Shown here in pieces: positions 34,804-43,040 of a DNA stretch of 64,000 nt. Position 1 is the first letter of the stretch; every line of letters starts with the position of its first letter. The stretch is from Verrucomicrobiaceae bacterium. Lineage in GTDB: Bacteria; Verrucomicrobiota; Verrucomicrobiia; Verrucomicrobiales; Verrucomicrobiaceae. Location: contig JAIBCL010000001.1 in NCBI GenBank assembly GCA_019694165.1, forward strand, positions 372,001 to 436,000. The letters run 5' to 3'. The notes under the pieces are model-generated. The model had not been told where the DNA came from. It made no database searches and saw only the letters and a program-made list of their open reading frames with translations. A program made the translations under genes and the position numbers.

Positions 34804-37724
34804 GCGCGCCGCCCGCCACTCCGCCGCCGCACATCACGCTGCGCTGGAACCGCCACACGTTCGCGCTCGGTGCCGCGCTCGTGGCCATGTGGTATGCGGC
34901 GGCGGCGCAGTCAAACGGCGCGGTGTATCTGCTCGCCTTCGCCTGCGCGGGCATGGCGCTGGTCTCCTGGCTCCACGCGCGCGCGAATCTGCGGGACATC
35001 GACGTGCAGGCCGGTGCCATCGTGCTCAACCAGCGCGCGGGCTGCTACCGTCTGCCATTCCGCCTGATGACAAAATCGAAGCGAGGGGCGTGCGGCATCG
35101 AGGTGGCGGCCGCAAAGGCGCACGCATCGGTTTTCATCGGATGGCTGGAGCCGGGCGTGCCGTTTCGCTCCGAGCTGATGATGCCGGCCGCCGTTTTCAA
35201 TCCCGCCGCGCCCGCCACGCTGCTCATCCGCAGCTTGTATCCGCTGGGCTTTTTCACCGCGGAACTGCGGCTGCCCCTGGCGCAGTCGAAAAAAGTCCCG
35301 CTGTTTCCGCAGGGTGCGCTGTCTCTGCCCGCGCCGGTGAAGGCAGCCGCGTCCGCGGCGCACGGCAGTCCGTCCGCGGCCGGCGCGCGCGGCGTGTGCG
35401 GCAACGATGACTTTGCCGGCGTGCGCGCCTGGCAGCCGGGCGACTCGCCGCGGCACATCGACTGGAAGGCCGCCGCGCGCGAGCGACCGCTGATGACCAA
35501 GCAGTGGAGCGGCAGCGAGGACGCCCTCGTCACGCTCGACTGGAACTCGGTGACGCTCGATGATGACGCGGACAAGGCGCGACAGTTCGCGAAGTGGGTG
35601 CATGAATGCGAAGCGCAAGGCACGCGCTACACCCTGCTGCTGCCGGACCGCACGATCCCCGCCGGAATCGGCCCCCGTCATCTCGCGAGCTGCCTCGAAG
35701 CGCTGGGCGCGATGCTTCCGGGTGATCCCGCGCGCACCGTGCGCGGCAGACGCGGGCGCATTCCATTTTCGCATGAAACGTCAGCGTCCACCTTGCCGGA
35801 ACCATTGTGGATCACATGCGCGCCGCTCGCGCTCACCCTGCCGCCGATGTTTGGCGAAGTGTCGTTCGCCGGGATGTTCGTGCTTCTGGCCGGCATTCTG
35901 ATACGGCTTCGCGTCATGTGGATGCACCCGCCTGTGGCGCGCCTGGGTTTCGTCGTCATAGGCGCGGGGCTTGTGTGGTTCACGGAGAGCGAGCACCGCA
36001 GCATGGAGGCGGCCACGGCGCTGCTGCTCGTGTTCATCGCCGGCAAGGTCATCGAGTCGCGTTCTCCGCGTGATTTTCAGGTGCTGGGGCTGCTCGGCTG
36101 GTTCCTCTGCATGTGCGGGCTGTCGCTCGAGCAGTCGCTGCTCTGGTCGCTCTACACGGCGGGCGTGGTGCTTCTCATCGCGGCGGCGCAGGTGAGGCAG
36201 CGCAGCGGCGCGGGGCGCTTGCCCGCCTCCGTGCGCACCGCCTTCACACTCATGGTGCAGGCCGCGCCATTGACCGTGCTGATGTTTCTCTTCTTCCCGC
36301 GCGGGAATGAAGACTTCGTCGCGCGCATTGCGCGGCGGAACGCGGGACAAAGCGGACTCTCCGCCAGCCTCGACCCCGGCAGCGTGGCGCGGGTGGCGCT
36401 CTCCGAGCGCGTGGCCTTCCGCGCCCGCATCACCAGCGGACAAAGCCTCGCGCCACGGGAGCGCTACTGGCGCTGTCTGGTGCTCTGGGAGTGCAACGGC
36501 CTCGCCTGGCGGCGCGGCAGTGGCGAGCGGCGCATTTCCCAGCCGCGCGAGGGCACCGGGCTGGTGCGGCAAACGATCGCCATCGAGCCGCACGGCCGCT
36601 ACTGGCTGCCTGCGCTCGACCGGCCGGTGGATGTCGAAAGCAACGCGTCGGGCGCGACGATGGGTGACGACGACACCGCCACATCGACCGACACCGTGGA
36701 CAATGCACGCCGCTACACCGTGCTCTCGGCGACCGGCCCGGTGCGCACGATTCTCACCGGCTCACAGCGCGCCCGGGCGCTGAGCGTGCCGGCGCACACC
36801 GGCGCCCCCGTGCGCGCGCTGGCCGCATCCTTCCGCAAAACGACGGACGCGACGGACAAGGACGTCGTCCGCTTCGCGCTCGATCATCTACGCGCACAGG
36901 GCTTCAAGTACACGCTCGATCCCGGCTCCTACGAGCCGGATGCGCTTGAGGATTTCCTGCTGCGGCGCAGGCTCGGATTCTGCGAGCACTTCAGCGCCGC
37001 CTTCGCCACGCTCATGCGCCTCGCCGGCGTGCCATCGCGCGTGGTGGTGGGCTATCTCGGCGGCGAATTCTCCGAGCGCGGCGGTTACTGGATCGTGCGG
37101 CAGTGCGATGCACATGCGTGGACGGAAGTGTGGCTGGAGGAGACCGGCTGGACGCGCATCGACCCCACGGCCGAGTTGAATCCGGACCGCCTCACGGCCG
37201 ACCTCGAAACCTCGCTCGCCGCGGCGGACGGCCTCGTCAATGGCAGCCGCCGGACATGGTGGTGGCGTGCATGGACTGAGGCCCGCCTGCTGTGGGACCG
37301 CCTCGACTACGAATGGTACAACCGCGTGGTCAGCGCCGACGAGGAGGCACAGATGGACGCACTGGCCTCCCTCGGCCTGAGCCGGGTACGCTGGAGCCTC
37401 CTGCTCGCCGCGCTGGCGGGCGGCGTAGTGCTCACCTCCCTCGCCGTCTTCCTGTGGCTCAAGCGCGCGGCGCGTCATCCCGATCCCGCCGCCCGCCTGT
37501 GGCTCGAATTTAGCAACCGGCTCGCACACGCCGGCCTGCCCCGCCTGACCGGTGAAGGAGCCACCGCATTCACCGCCCGCGCGGCGAACGCCTTCCCCGA
37601 TGCCGCAGCGCACCTGCTGCACGCCGGCGAGTGCTACAATCAAGTCCGCTACGGCGCCGGGCAGCGCACGCTCGATGAACTGCGGCTCGCACTCGCGAAA
37701 ATCCCGAAGTTGATGAAGCGGTGA
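34800..37724 (+). CDS. DUF58 - transglutaminase (TgpA-like) fusion protein
   Basis: About 974 residues from GTG 34800, which overlaps the MoxR stop. Part 1, to about residue 330: two N-terminal membrane helices, then DUF58 with its hallmark VRAWQPGDSPRHIDW. Part 2: a run of membrane helices (about residues 350-500, DUF3488/TgpA-like), then a periplasmic transglutaminase core with catalytic Cys in LGFCEHFSAAFA, His in DAHAWTEVW and Asp in RIDPTAE. A further membrane helix and a DUF4129-like tail (NRLAHAGLPRLTGEGATAF) follow. These two functions are normally encoded by separate adjacent genes. Probably acts on the cell envelope with MoxR. Confidence 0.88.
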   Translation: MSAPPATPPPHITLRWNRHTFALGAALVAMWYAAAAQSNGAVYLLAFACAGMALVSWLHARANLRDIDVQAGAIVLNQRAGCYRLPFRLMTKSKRGACGIEVAAAKAHASVFIGWLEPGVPFRSELMMPAAVFNPAAPATLLIRSLYPLGFFTAELRLPLAQSKKVPLFPQGALSLPAPVKAAASAAHGSPSAAGARGVCGNDDFAGVRAWQPGDSPRHIDWKAAARERPLMTKQWSGSEDALVTLDWNSVTLDDDADKARQFAKWVHECEAQGTRYTLLLPDRTIPAGIGPRHLASCLEALGAMLPGDPARTVRGRRGRIPFSHETSASTLPEPLWITCAPLALTLPPMFGEVSFAGMFVLLAGILIRLRVMWMHPPVARLGFVVIGAGLVWFTESEHRSMEAATALLLVFIAGKVIESRSPRDFQVLGLLGWFLCMCGLSLEQSLLWSLYTAGVVLLIAAAQVRQRSGAGRLPASVRTAFTLMVQAAPLTVLMFLFFPRGNEDFVARIARRNAGQSGLSASLDPGSVARVALSERVAFRARITSGQSLAPRERYWRCLVLWECNGLAWRRGSGERRISQPREGTGLVRQTIAIEPHGRYWLPALDRPVDVESNASGATMGDDDTATSTDTVDNARRYTVLSATGPVRTILTGSQRARALSVPAHTGAPVRALAASFRKTTDATDKDVVRFALDHLRAQGFKYTLDPGSYEPDALEDFLLRRRLGFCEHFSAAFATLMRLAGVPSRVVVGYLGGEFSERGGYWIVRQCDAHAWTEVWLEETGWTRIDPTAELNPDRLTADLETSLAAADGLVNGSRRTWWWRAWTEARLLWDRLDYEWYNRVVSADEEAQMDALASLGLSRVRWSLLLAALAGGVVLTSLAVFLWLKRAARHPDPAARLWLEFSNRLAHAGLPRLTGEGATAFTARAANAFPDAAAHLLHAGECYNQVRYGAGQRTLDELRLALAKIPKLMKR

Positions 37725-37815
37725 CAGACCCTGCCGGCCACGGCTCATCCGGCTCACCCACCTCCGCGCATTTCGCTCTTGCCCACTCCCCGCCGTCTGC
37801 CTAACCTCGCCCGCC

Positions 37816-38967
37816 ATGAATTCCACCAAACGCGATCTTCTTCTCCTCTGCGTCGGCGCAGCGGCAATCGTCGGCCTCACCGGCTGCAAGCAAAAAGGCG
37901 GAGGCGGTGATGCAGGCGAGATCGTGATCGGTGAGGTGGCCGCCATGACGGGCAACACTGCGACGTTTGGCACCTCATCGCACGCCGGCACGCAGATGGC
38001 GGTGGATGAGGTCAACGCGGCCGGCGGCCTGCTGGGCAAGAAGCTGCGCCTCGTGATGGAAGACGACCAGTCAAAGCCTGGCGAGGCAGGCATCGTGGCA
38101 AAGAAGCTCATCTCGCGTGAAAAAGTAATCGCCATGCTCGGCGAGGTGGCATCCGGCAAATCGCTCGAAATGGGACCCATCTGCCAGAAGGCCGGCGTGC
38201 CGATGATCTCGCCGGCTTCGACGAATCCGAAGGTGACCGAGGTGGGTGATCACATCTTCCGCATCTGCTTCATCGATCCGTTCCAAGGCACGGTGATGGC
38301 GAAGTTCGCCATGTCACGCGGCTGGAAGAAGGTGGCCATCCTCACCGACACGAAGCAGGACTACAGCGTGGGCCTCTCCCAGTTCTTCAAGGAGTACTTC
38401 GCCAAGAACGGCGGCACCATCACCGGCGAGCAGAGCTACGGCTCCGGTGACAAGGACTTCAAAGCCCAGCTCACGGCGATCAAGGGTGGCAGTCCCGATG
38501 CCATCTTCGCCAGCGGTTACTACAACGAGACCGGCCTGATCGCCGCGCAGGCCCGCGAACTCGGCATCAATGCCCCGCTGCTCGGCGGTGACGGTTGGGA
38601 CTCCCCCTCGCTCGTGCAAGTGGCCGGCAAGGCCATCGAAGGCAGCTTTTTCAGCAATCACTTCTCCAACGAGGACACCTCGCCGCACATCCAGGAGTTC
38701 GTGAAGAGATTCAAAGCGAAACACGGCAACGTGCCCGACGCGATGGCCGCCCTCGGCTACGACAGTGCGATGATCCTGGCCGATGCGATCAAGCGCGCCG
38801 GCACCACCGAAGGCAAGGCGCTGCGTGATGCCATCGCCGCAACGAAGGACTACCAGGCCATCACCGGCAAGATCACGCTCGATGAGAAGCGCAACGCGAA
38901 CAAATCGGCGGTCATCCTGACGATCAAGGATGGCAAGTTCAGCTACGTGGAGACGCTGGCGCCGTGA
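37816..38967 (+). CDS. livJ: Branched-chain amino-acid ABC transporter substrate-binding lipoprotein
   Basis: 383 residues. Lipoprotein signal with lipobox VGLTGC (C24). IVIGEVAAMTGNTATFG, AVDEVNAAGGLLGKKLRLV and the type I periplasmic-binding-fold pattern (EDDQSKPGEAG, PMISPASTNPKV) are typical of LivJ/LivK. It captures branched-chain or other hydrophobic amino acids outside the membrane for LivHMGF. The rest of the transporter follows only after a ~970-bp interruption (38968-39935) holding the DUF6883/DUF4926 pair. Exact ligand unknown. Confidence 0.92.
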   Translation: MNSTKRDLLLLCVGAAAIVGLTGCKQKGGGGDAGEIVIGEVAAMTGNTATFGTSSHAGTQMAVDEVNAAGGLLGKKLRLVMEDDQSKPGEAGIVAKKLISREKVIAMLGEVASGKSLEMGPICQKAGVPMISPASTNPKVTEVGDHIFRICFIDPFQGTVMAKFAMSRGWKKVAILTDTKQDYSVGLSQFFKEYFAKNGGTITGEQSYGSGDKDFKAQLTAIKGGSPDAIFASGYYNETGLIAAQARELGINAPLLGGDGWDSPSLVQVAGKAIEGSFFSNHFSNEDTSPHIQEFVKRFKAKHGNVPDAMAALGYDSAMILADAIKRAGTTEGKALRDAIAATKDYQAITGKITLDEKRNANKSAVILTIKDGKFSYVETLAP

Positions 38968-39006
38968 AAGCTGATGGCTGAGGGCGGATGGTTGAAAGTG
39001 GATGGT
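38968..39006. repeat. Degenerate tract upstream of the DUF6883 pseudogene
   Basis: GCTGATGGCTGAGGGCGGAT then GGTTGAAAGTGGATGGT, 12 nt before the ATG at 39019. On the other strand it reads ACCATCCACTTTCAACCATC, akin to the tract before livF (CAACCATCAACTTTCC). Confidence 0.55.
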
Positions 39007-39018
39007 CAAGCCACGGCC

Positions 39019-39653
39019 ATGCTCCTGCCCAGTGCGCATCGTGCGGTCGTGGACGTTTGGAAGCTGCGAGACTATTGCCTGAGCGCCGACCATGATTACG
39101 GGAAGCACAAGGCGCGTTTGTTTGCGGCGGCACTCGGCATACGCGCCTCAGAGCCTGTCCGGCAAATGCCCTGAATCATCATAGCCAGGCAAACGAAAGC
39201 GTGAGAGCAAACAGAAACGTCCCCCTCACCCCAGTCCTTTGCTGGACTTCTTTTGAAGCATCTTCTCCAGCCATCTCGCTGTCGCTCGGTTCCCCAGGGG
39301 AGAGGGAGACAAGGGCGCTCCCGCGCCACAACGAGAATAGTGTTTTGTCATTCGAGCGGCAGCTCGTTTTGCTCCCTCTCCCTGTGGGAGAGGGCTGGGG
39401 TGAGGGGGGTAGAGTTCTCGTGGTTCGAATGACTTACCGGACAGGCTCTCAGACGCCGGGGTGCTTCTTGAGAAGATACTTCTGGCTTGTCAGGACAAGC
39501 CCGGCCTCACCCGGTCGCCGTGATGAATTCGGACAGCGCCACACGGTTGATTTCAATCTTGAATGGAACGGCAGGCTGGCGATGATCCGCAGGGGGTGGA
39601 TCACCGAGCCTGACGCGGAAGCACCGAGACTCACCACCTGCCATCCATTGTGA
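39019..39653 (+). pseudogene. DUF6883 gene split by a MITE-like insertion and frameshifted
   Basis: The 5' part (39019-39150) encodes HRAVVDVWKLRDYCLSADHD and HKARLFAAALGIRAS, the DUF6883 N-terminus. A 298-bp element then intervenes. Removing 39151-39451 (the element plus one TCA copy) rejoins it precisely to DAGVLLEKILLACQDK. About 25 residues further on the frame is lost again, and EFGQRHTVDFNLEWNGRLAM ... EPDAEAPRLTTC continues in another frame to 39653. DUF6883 genes are usually next to DUF4926 genes, as here, and are often regarded as toxin- or immunity-like; role unknown. The gene is certainly not functional as it stands. Confidence 0.8.
39151..39448. mobile_element. MITE-like element (298 bp) with TCA target duplication
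   Basis: Terminal inverted repeats GAGCCTGTCCGG (39151-39162) and CCGGACAGGCTC (39437-39448), with TCA directly repeated on both sides (39148-39150, 39449-39451). Inside: CCCCTCACCCCAG (39222-39234) inverted at 39395-39407, and a perfect 9-bp hairpin CCCTCTCCC-TGT-GGGAGAGGG (39374-39394). No transposase is encoded, so it would be moved in trans. Confidence 0.85.
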
Positions 39654-39666
39654 ATTCATCGAGAAC

Positions 39667-39891
39667 ATGACAACCGAGACAATCAATCTGCTGGACGTGG
39701 TGGCGCTCACCGAGGACGTGCCCGAGTGCGATCTGCGTCGGGGACAAGTCGGGACCGTCGTCGAGATTCTGGCCGGCGGAGCGGCATTTGAGGTGGAATT
39801 CAGCGACAGGAGCGGGCGCACGTTCGAATCGCTGGGTTTGCGGCCGAAGCAAATCATGGTGTTGCATCACGAGCCGGTTGGCGCGCACTAG
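39667..39891 (+). CDS. DUF4926 domain protein
   Basis: 74 residues. LLDVVALTEDVPECDLRRGQ, VGTVVEIL and EVEFSDRSGRTFESLGL give the short SH3-like beta barrel of DUF4926. This family is usually encoded just downstream of DUF6883, as here (13-nt gap), and is thought to be a partner or small regulatory protein; its function is unknown. It is intact, although its partner is a pseudogene. It lies inside the liv operon, before livH. Confidence 0.75.
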   Translation: MTTETINLLDVVALTEDVPECDLRRGQVGTVVEILAGGAAFEVEFSDRSGRTFESLGLRPKQIMVLHHEPVGAH

Positions 39892-39935
39892 GTGCGAGAT
39901 CGGTTGTCCGCCATTCACGCCTTCACTTTTTCCCC

Positions 39936-40859
39936 GTGGCCCAGCTCCTCCAGCAACTCCTCAACGGCATCTTCCTTGGATCGATCTACGCGCTGATCGC
40001 CCTGGGATACACCATGGTGTATGGCGTGCTGCGCTTCATCAATTTCGCGCACGGTGATGTGTTCATGCTCGGAGCGTTCGCGGGCCTGTATTTGAACAAG
40101 CTGATGGGGCCGGTGCTGGCGGCTGTGCCGTGGCCCGTGGCCATAGGCCTTGTGCTGCTTCTCTCGATGCTGATCTGCGCGACGCTCGGGATCGTGATCG
40201 AGCTGCTTGCATATCGGCCGCTGCGCGACAAGCCGCGGCTCAATGTGCTGATCACCGCCATCGGCGTGTCCCTGCTTTTGGAATACACCGGCCAGCTCGT
40301 GTTCGGCGCCACGCAGCAGCCGTTCCCGGCGCTGATCCCGCGGACAAATGTCGGCGGCCTCGGCGGACTGACGGTGACGACGACGCAGGTGCTTGTCGCC
40401 ATCACGGCATTCGGCCTGATGCTCGCGCTGCGCTTCATCGTATTGAAAACGAAGATGGGGCTGGCGATGCGCGCACTGTCGCTGAATCCCACCGCCTCCG
40501 CTCTGATGGGCGTGAACAACAGCGTCATCATCTCCTTCACCTTCGGCCTCGGCTCCGCGCTAGCGGCTGCGGGCGGCATTTTGTATGCATCGCTGTATCC
40601 GAGCATCGAGCCGTTCATGGGCATCCTGCCGGGCTTGAAGGCGTTCGTCGCGGCAGTGCTGGGCGGCATCGGCAACATCCCCGGCGCGGCGCTCGGTGGC
40701 CTGATCATCGGTGTCACGGAAACGCTGGTGGCCGGCTACAGCCAGCAGATCGGAATCCCGTCCGGCTATCGGGACGGCGTGGCGTTTGTGATTCTGATTT
40801 TGATCCTGCTCTTCAAGCCCTCCGGGCTCCTGGGCAAGGTGGAAAGGGAGAAGGTCTGA
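39936..40859 (+). CDS. livH: Branched-chain amino-acid ABC transporter permease LivH
   Basis: 307 residues from GTG 39936. About eight membrane helices with the LivH signatures GSIYALIALGYTMVYGVLRF, FAHGDVFMLGAF and RALSLNPTASALMGVN; the C-terminus has AVLGGIGNIPGAALGGLIIG. It forms the translocation pathway with LivM. The stop overlaps the livM start (TGATG). Confidence 0.93.
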   Translation: MAQLLQQLLNGIFLGSIYALIALGYTMVYGVLRFINFAHGDVFMLGAFAGLYLNKLMGPVLAAVPWPVAIGLVLLLSMLICATLGIVIELLAYRPLRDKPRLNVLITAIGVSLLLEYTGQLVFGATQQPFPALIPRTNVGGLGGLTVTTTQVLVAITAFGLMLALRFIVLKTKMGLAMRALSLNPTASALMGVNNSVIISFTFGLGSALAAAGGILYASLYPSIEPFMGILPGLKAFVAAVLGGIGNIPGAALGGLIIGVTETLVAGYSQQIGIPSGYRDGVAFVILILILLFKPSGLLGKVEREKV

Positions 40860-41827
40860 TGAAGAACTACAAGTCACAGATTGCGCTGATCGCCGCCCTC
40901 GCCGTGAGCATGGGCGTCTCGATGTGTTCGGACTCGCTCGATGCCTACGCGCTCGATGTGATGCTCAACGTGGGCATCAACATCATCCTGGCCGTGAGCT
41001 TGAACCTCGTGAACGGCTTCACCGGACAGTTCTCGCTCGGGCACGCTGCGTTCATGGCGGTGGGGGCGTATGGCGCGTCGATCGTGACGCTGGAGATGGG
41101 CGGGCCGCTGGTGCGGGTGTTTGGTGGCCCGGGCTGGTTTGCGGATTCGCTCACGTTTCTGATCGCGCTGACGGTCGGCGGGGTGTGCGCGGCCGTCGCC
41201 GGCTGGCTGGTGGGCGTGCCGTCGCTGCGGCTGCGGGGCGACTATCTCGCCATAGTCACGCTCGGCTTCAATGAAATCATCCGCGTCGTCCTGCAGAATA
41301 CGAGCGGCGACGGGCCGTTCGGCGGTGCGCTCGGCCTCAAGGGCATCGAGCCGTTTACGAGCTTCTTCTGGGTGTTCGCCATCGCGGCCGTGGCCATCTA
41401 TGTGATCGCGGCACTGGTGAATTCGACTTACGGCCGCGGCTTCCTCGCCGTGCGCGATGACGAGATCGCGGCGGAGTCGATGGGCGTGAACACGGTGCGC
41501 TACAAGGTGATCGCGTTCGTGATCGGCTCCTTCTTCGCCGGGCTGGCGGGCGGCCTGTATGCACATCTGCGCACGACGATCTCGCCGGAAGGCTTCAATT
41601 TTCTCAAGTCGGTGGATGTCGTGGTAATGGTCATCCTGGGCGGCATGGGCAGCACGGTCGGCGTGGTGCTCGCGGCGGTCATCCTGACGGTGCTCAACGA
41701 GTTCCTGCGCGACTTCGAGCAGTACCGCATGATCGTCTTTTCATTGCTCCTCATTGTGATGATGATCATGCGCCCGCAGGGGCTGCTGCCGGCGGAGTTT
41801 TTTGCGCGCAGGAGGAAATCGGCATGA
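40859..41827 (+). CDS. livM: Branched-chain amino-acid ABC transporter permease LivM
   Basis: 322 residues. NIILAVSLNLVNGFTGQFSLGHAAFMAVGAY is split over two helices and followed by GVPSLRLRGDYLAIVTLGFN, the LivM hallmark contacting the ATPase, then RDDEIAAESMGVNT. The C-terminus ends with MRPQGLLP. It pairs with LivH in the membrane. Overlap with livH at the start and with livG (ATGA) at the end indicates coupled translation. Confidence 0.93.
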   Translation: MKNYKSQIALIAALAVSMGVSMCSDSLDAYALDVMLNVGINIILAVSLNLVNGFTGQFSLGHAAFMAVGAYGASIVTLEMGGPLVRVFGGPGWFADSLTFLIALTVGGVCAAVAGWLVGVPSLRLRGDYLAIVTLGFNEIIRVVLQNTSGDGPFGGALGLKGIEPFTSFFWVFAIAAVAIYVIAALVNSTYGRGFLAVRDDEIAAESMGVNTVRYKVIAFVIGSFFAGLAGGLYAHLRTTISPEGFNFLKSVDVVVMVILGGMGSTVGVVLAAVILTVLNEFLRDFEQYRMIVFSLLLIVMMIMRPQGLLPAEFFARRRKSA

Positions 41828-42600
41828 GCGCGAAGCTGCAGCTCGACAACGTGACCATCCAGTTCGGCGGCCTCCGCGCCGTGGGGGATCTCACATTCGC
41901 GGTGAACCCGGGCGAACTCATCGGCCTCATCGGCCCGAACGGCGCCGGGAAGACGACCGTGTTCAATTTGATCACGGGCGTGTACAAGCCGACGGCGGGG
42001 CGCATCAGCTTCAATGGCGTTTCCGTGCCAGGCCACAGGCCGCATCAGATCACACGGCTCGGCATCGCGCGCACATTTCAAAACATCCGGCTCTTCGGCT
42101 CGCTGTCCGTATTCGACAATGTGCGCACGGCGATGATGATGCATTTGCAGCACGGCATCGCCCACGCGCTCGCGCGCGGCGCGGCATATCACGACGAAGA
42201 AGCGTCCATCGCCTCTGATGTGCTCGATTTGCTCGACATTTTCGGCCTGCGTGGCGAGGCTGACACGCCGTGCAAGTCGATGTCGTATGGCGACCAGCGC
42301 CGCCTCGAAATTGTCCGTGCCCTCGCCACAAAGCCCAAGCTTCTGCTGCTCGACGAACCCGCCGCGGGCATGAATCCGACGGAGAAAGAGGAACTGATGA
42401 AGCTCATCCAGTTCATCAAGGACAAGTTCCAAATCTCCGTGCTGCTCGTCGAGCACGACATGAAGGTCGTCATGGGCATCTGCCAGCGAATCGTGGTGCT
42501 CGAATACGGTGAGAAGATCGCGGAGGGCTCGCCCGACGAGATTCAGAAGAACCCGGAGGTGATCGAGGCGTATCTGGGAACCGAAGCTTCGGGGAGTTGA
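41824..42600 (+). CDS. livG: Branched-chain amino-acid ABC transporter ATPase LivG
   Basis: 258 residues. Walker A GPNGAGKT (residues 37-44), Q-loop region RTFQNIRLF, ABC signature SYGDQRRLEIVRAL, Walker B LLLLDEPAAGMNP and the H-loop in VLLVEHDMKVVM. The EKEELMKLI and FQISVLLVEHD stretches are typical of LivG. Energises uptake together with LivF. The following four-helix-bundle gene separates it from livF. Confidence 0.93.
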   Translation: MSAKLQLDNVTIQFGGLRAVGDLTFAVNPGELIGLIGPNGAGKTTVFNLITGVYKPTAGRISFNGVSVPGHRPHQITRLGIARTFQNIRLFGSLSVFDNVRTAMMMHLQHGIAHALARGAAYHDEEASIASDVLDLLDIFGLRGEADTPCKSMSYGDQRRLEIVRALATKPKLLLLDEPAAGMNPTEKEELMKLIQFIKDKFQISVLLVEHDMKVVMGICQRIVVLEYGEKIAEGSPDEIQKNPEVIEAYLGTEASGS

Positions 42601-42628
42601 TCGTTGATGGCCTGAGGAGCAAAATCGC

Positions 42629-42988
42629 ATGTTTGGTTTTGAAAAATTGGAAGTGTGGCAGAAAGCGATTGAGTTCGCCGATCTCGTGCATGCCAGCACC
42701 CGAAGCTTCCCCGCTGATGAGCGCTTTGGTCTGACCGATCAGATGCGCCGTGCGGCGGTTTCGATCTCATCCAATATCGCCGAGGGTTCCGCCCGCAAAT
42801 CGCGGAAGGATTTCTCGCGCTTCATCGAGATCGCCATGGGATCGGTCTGCGAAGTAGCATCGCAGTCGTTTGTCGGACGAAGGCAAGGCTTCTTGTCCGA
42901 AGAACAATTCCGCGCGCTTTGCACAGCCGCCGAGGAACAAGGCAGGATGCCCAGCGGACTCCGCCGATCACTTTTTGAGGAAGCGTGA
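42629..42988 (+). CDS. Four-helix-bundle protein (S23/TIGR02436 type) inserted between livG and livF
   Basis: 119 residues. FEKLEVWQKAIEFADLVH, LTDQMRRAAVSISSNIAEGS, SRKDFSRFIEIAMGSVCEV and EEQGRMPSGLRRSL form the complete pattern of the S23/Avd-like four-helix-bundle family; these genes are also found inside rRNA intervening sequences (family knowledge). It has no obvious role in amino-acid transport and separates livG from livF, which are usually adjacent. It is followed after 15 nt by a degenerate short-repeat tract that runs up to the livF start. Probably a passenger inserted in the operon. Confidence 0.85.
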   Translation: MFGFEKLEVWQKAIEFADLVHASTRSFPADERFGLTDQMRRAAVSISSNIAEGSARKSRKDFSRFIEIAMGSVCEVASQSFVGRRQGFLSEEQFRALCTAAEEQGRMPSGLRRSLFEEA

Positions 42989-43003
42989 ACGCTGATGAAC
43001 CTC

Positions 43004-43040
43004 ATGCCATCAACCATCAACTCTCAACCATCAACTTTCC
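43004..43040. repeat. Degenerate CATCAACC tract immediately before livF
   Basis: Made of CATCAACCATCAACTCTCAA and CCATCAACTTTCC, ending right at the GTG start of livF, where a Shine-Dalgarno would be expected. Similar on the reverse strand to the tract at 38968-39006. Confidence 0.65.
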
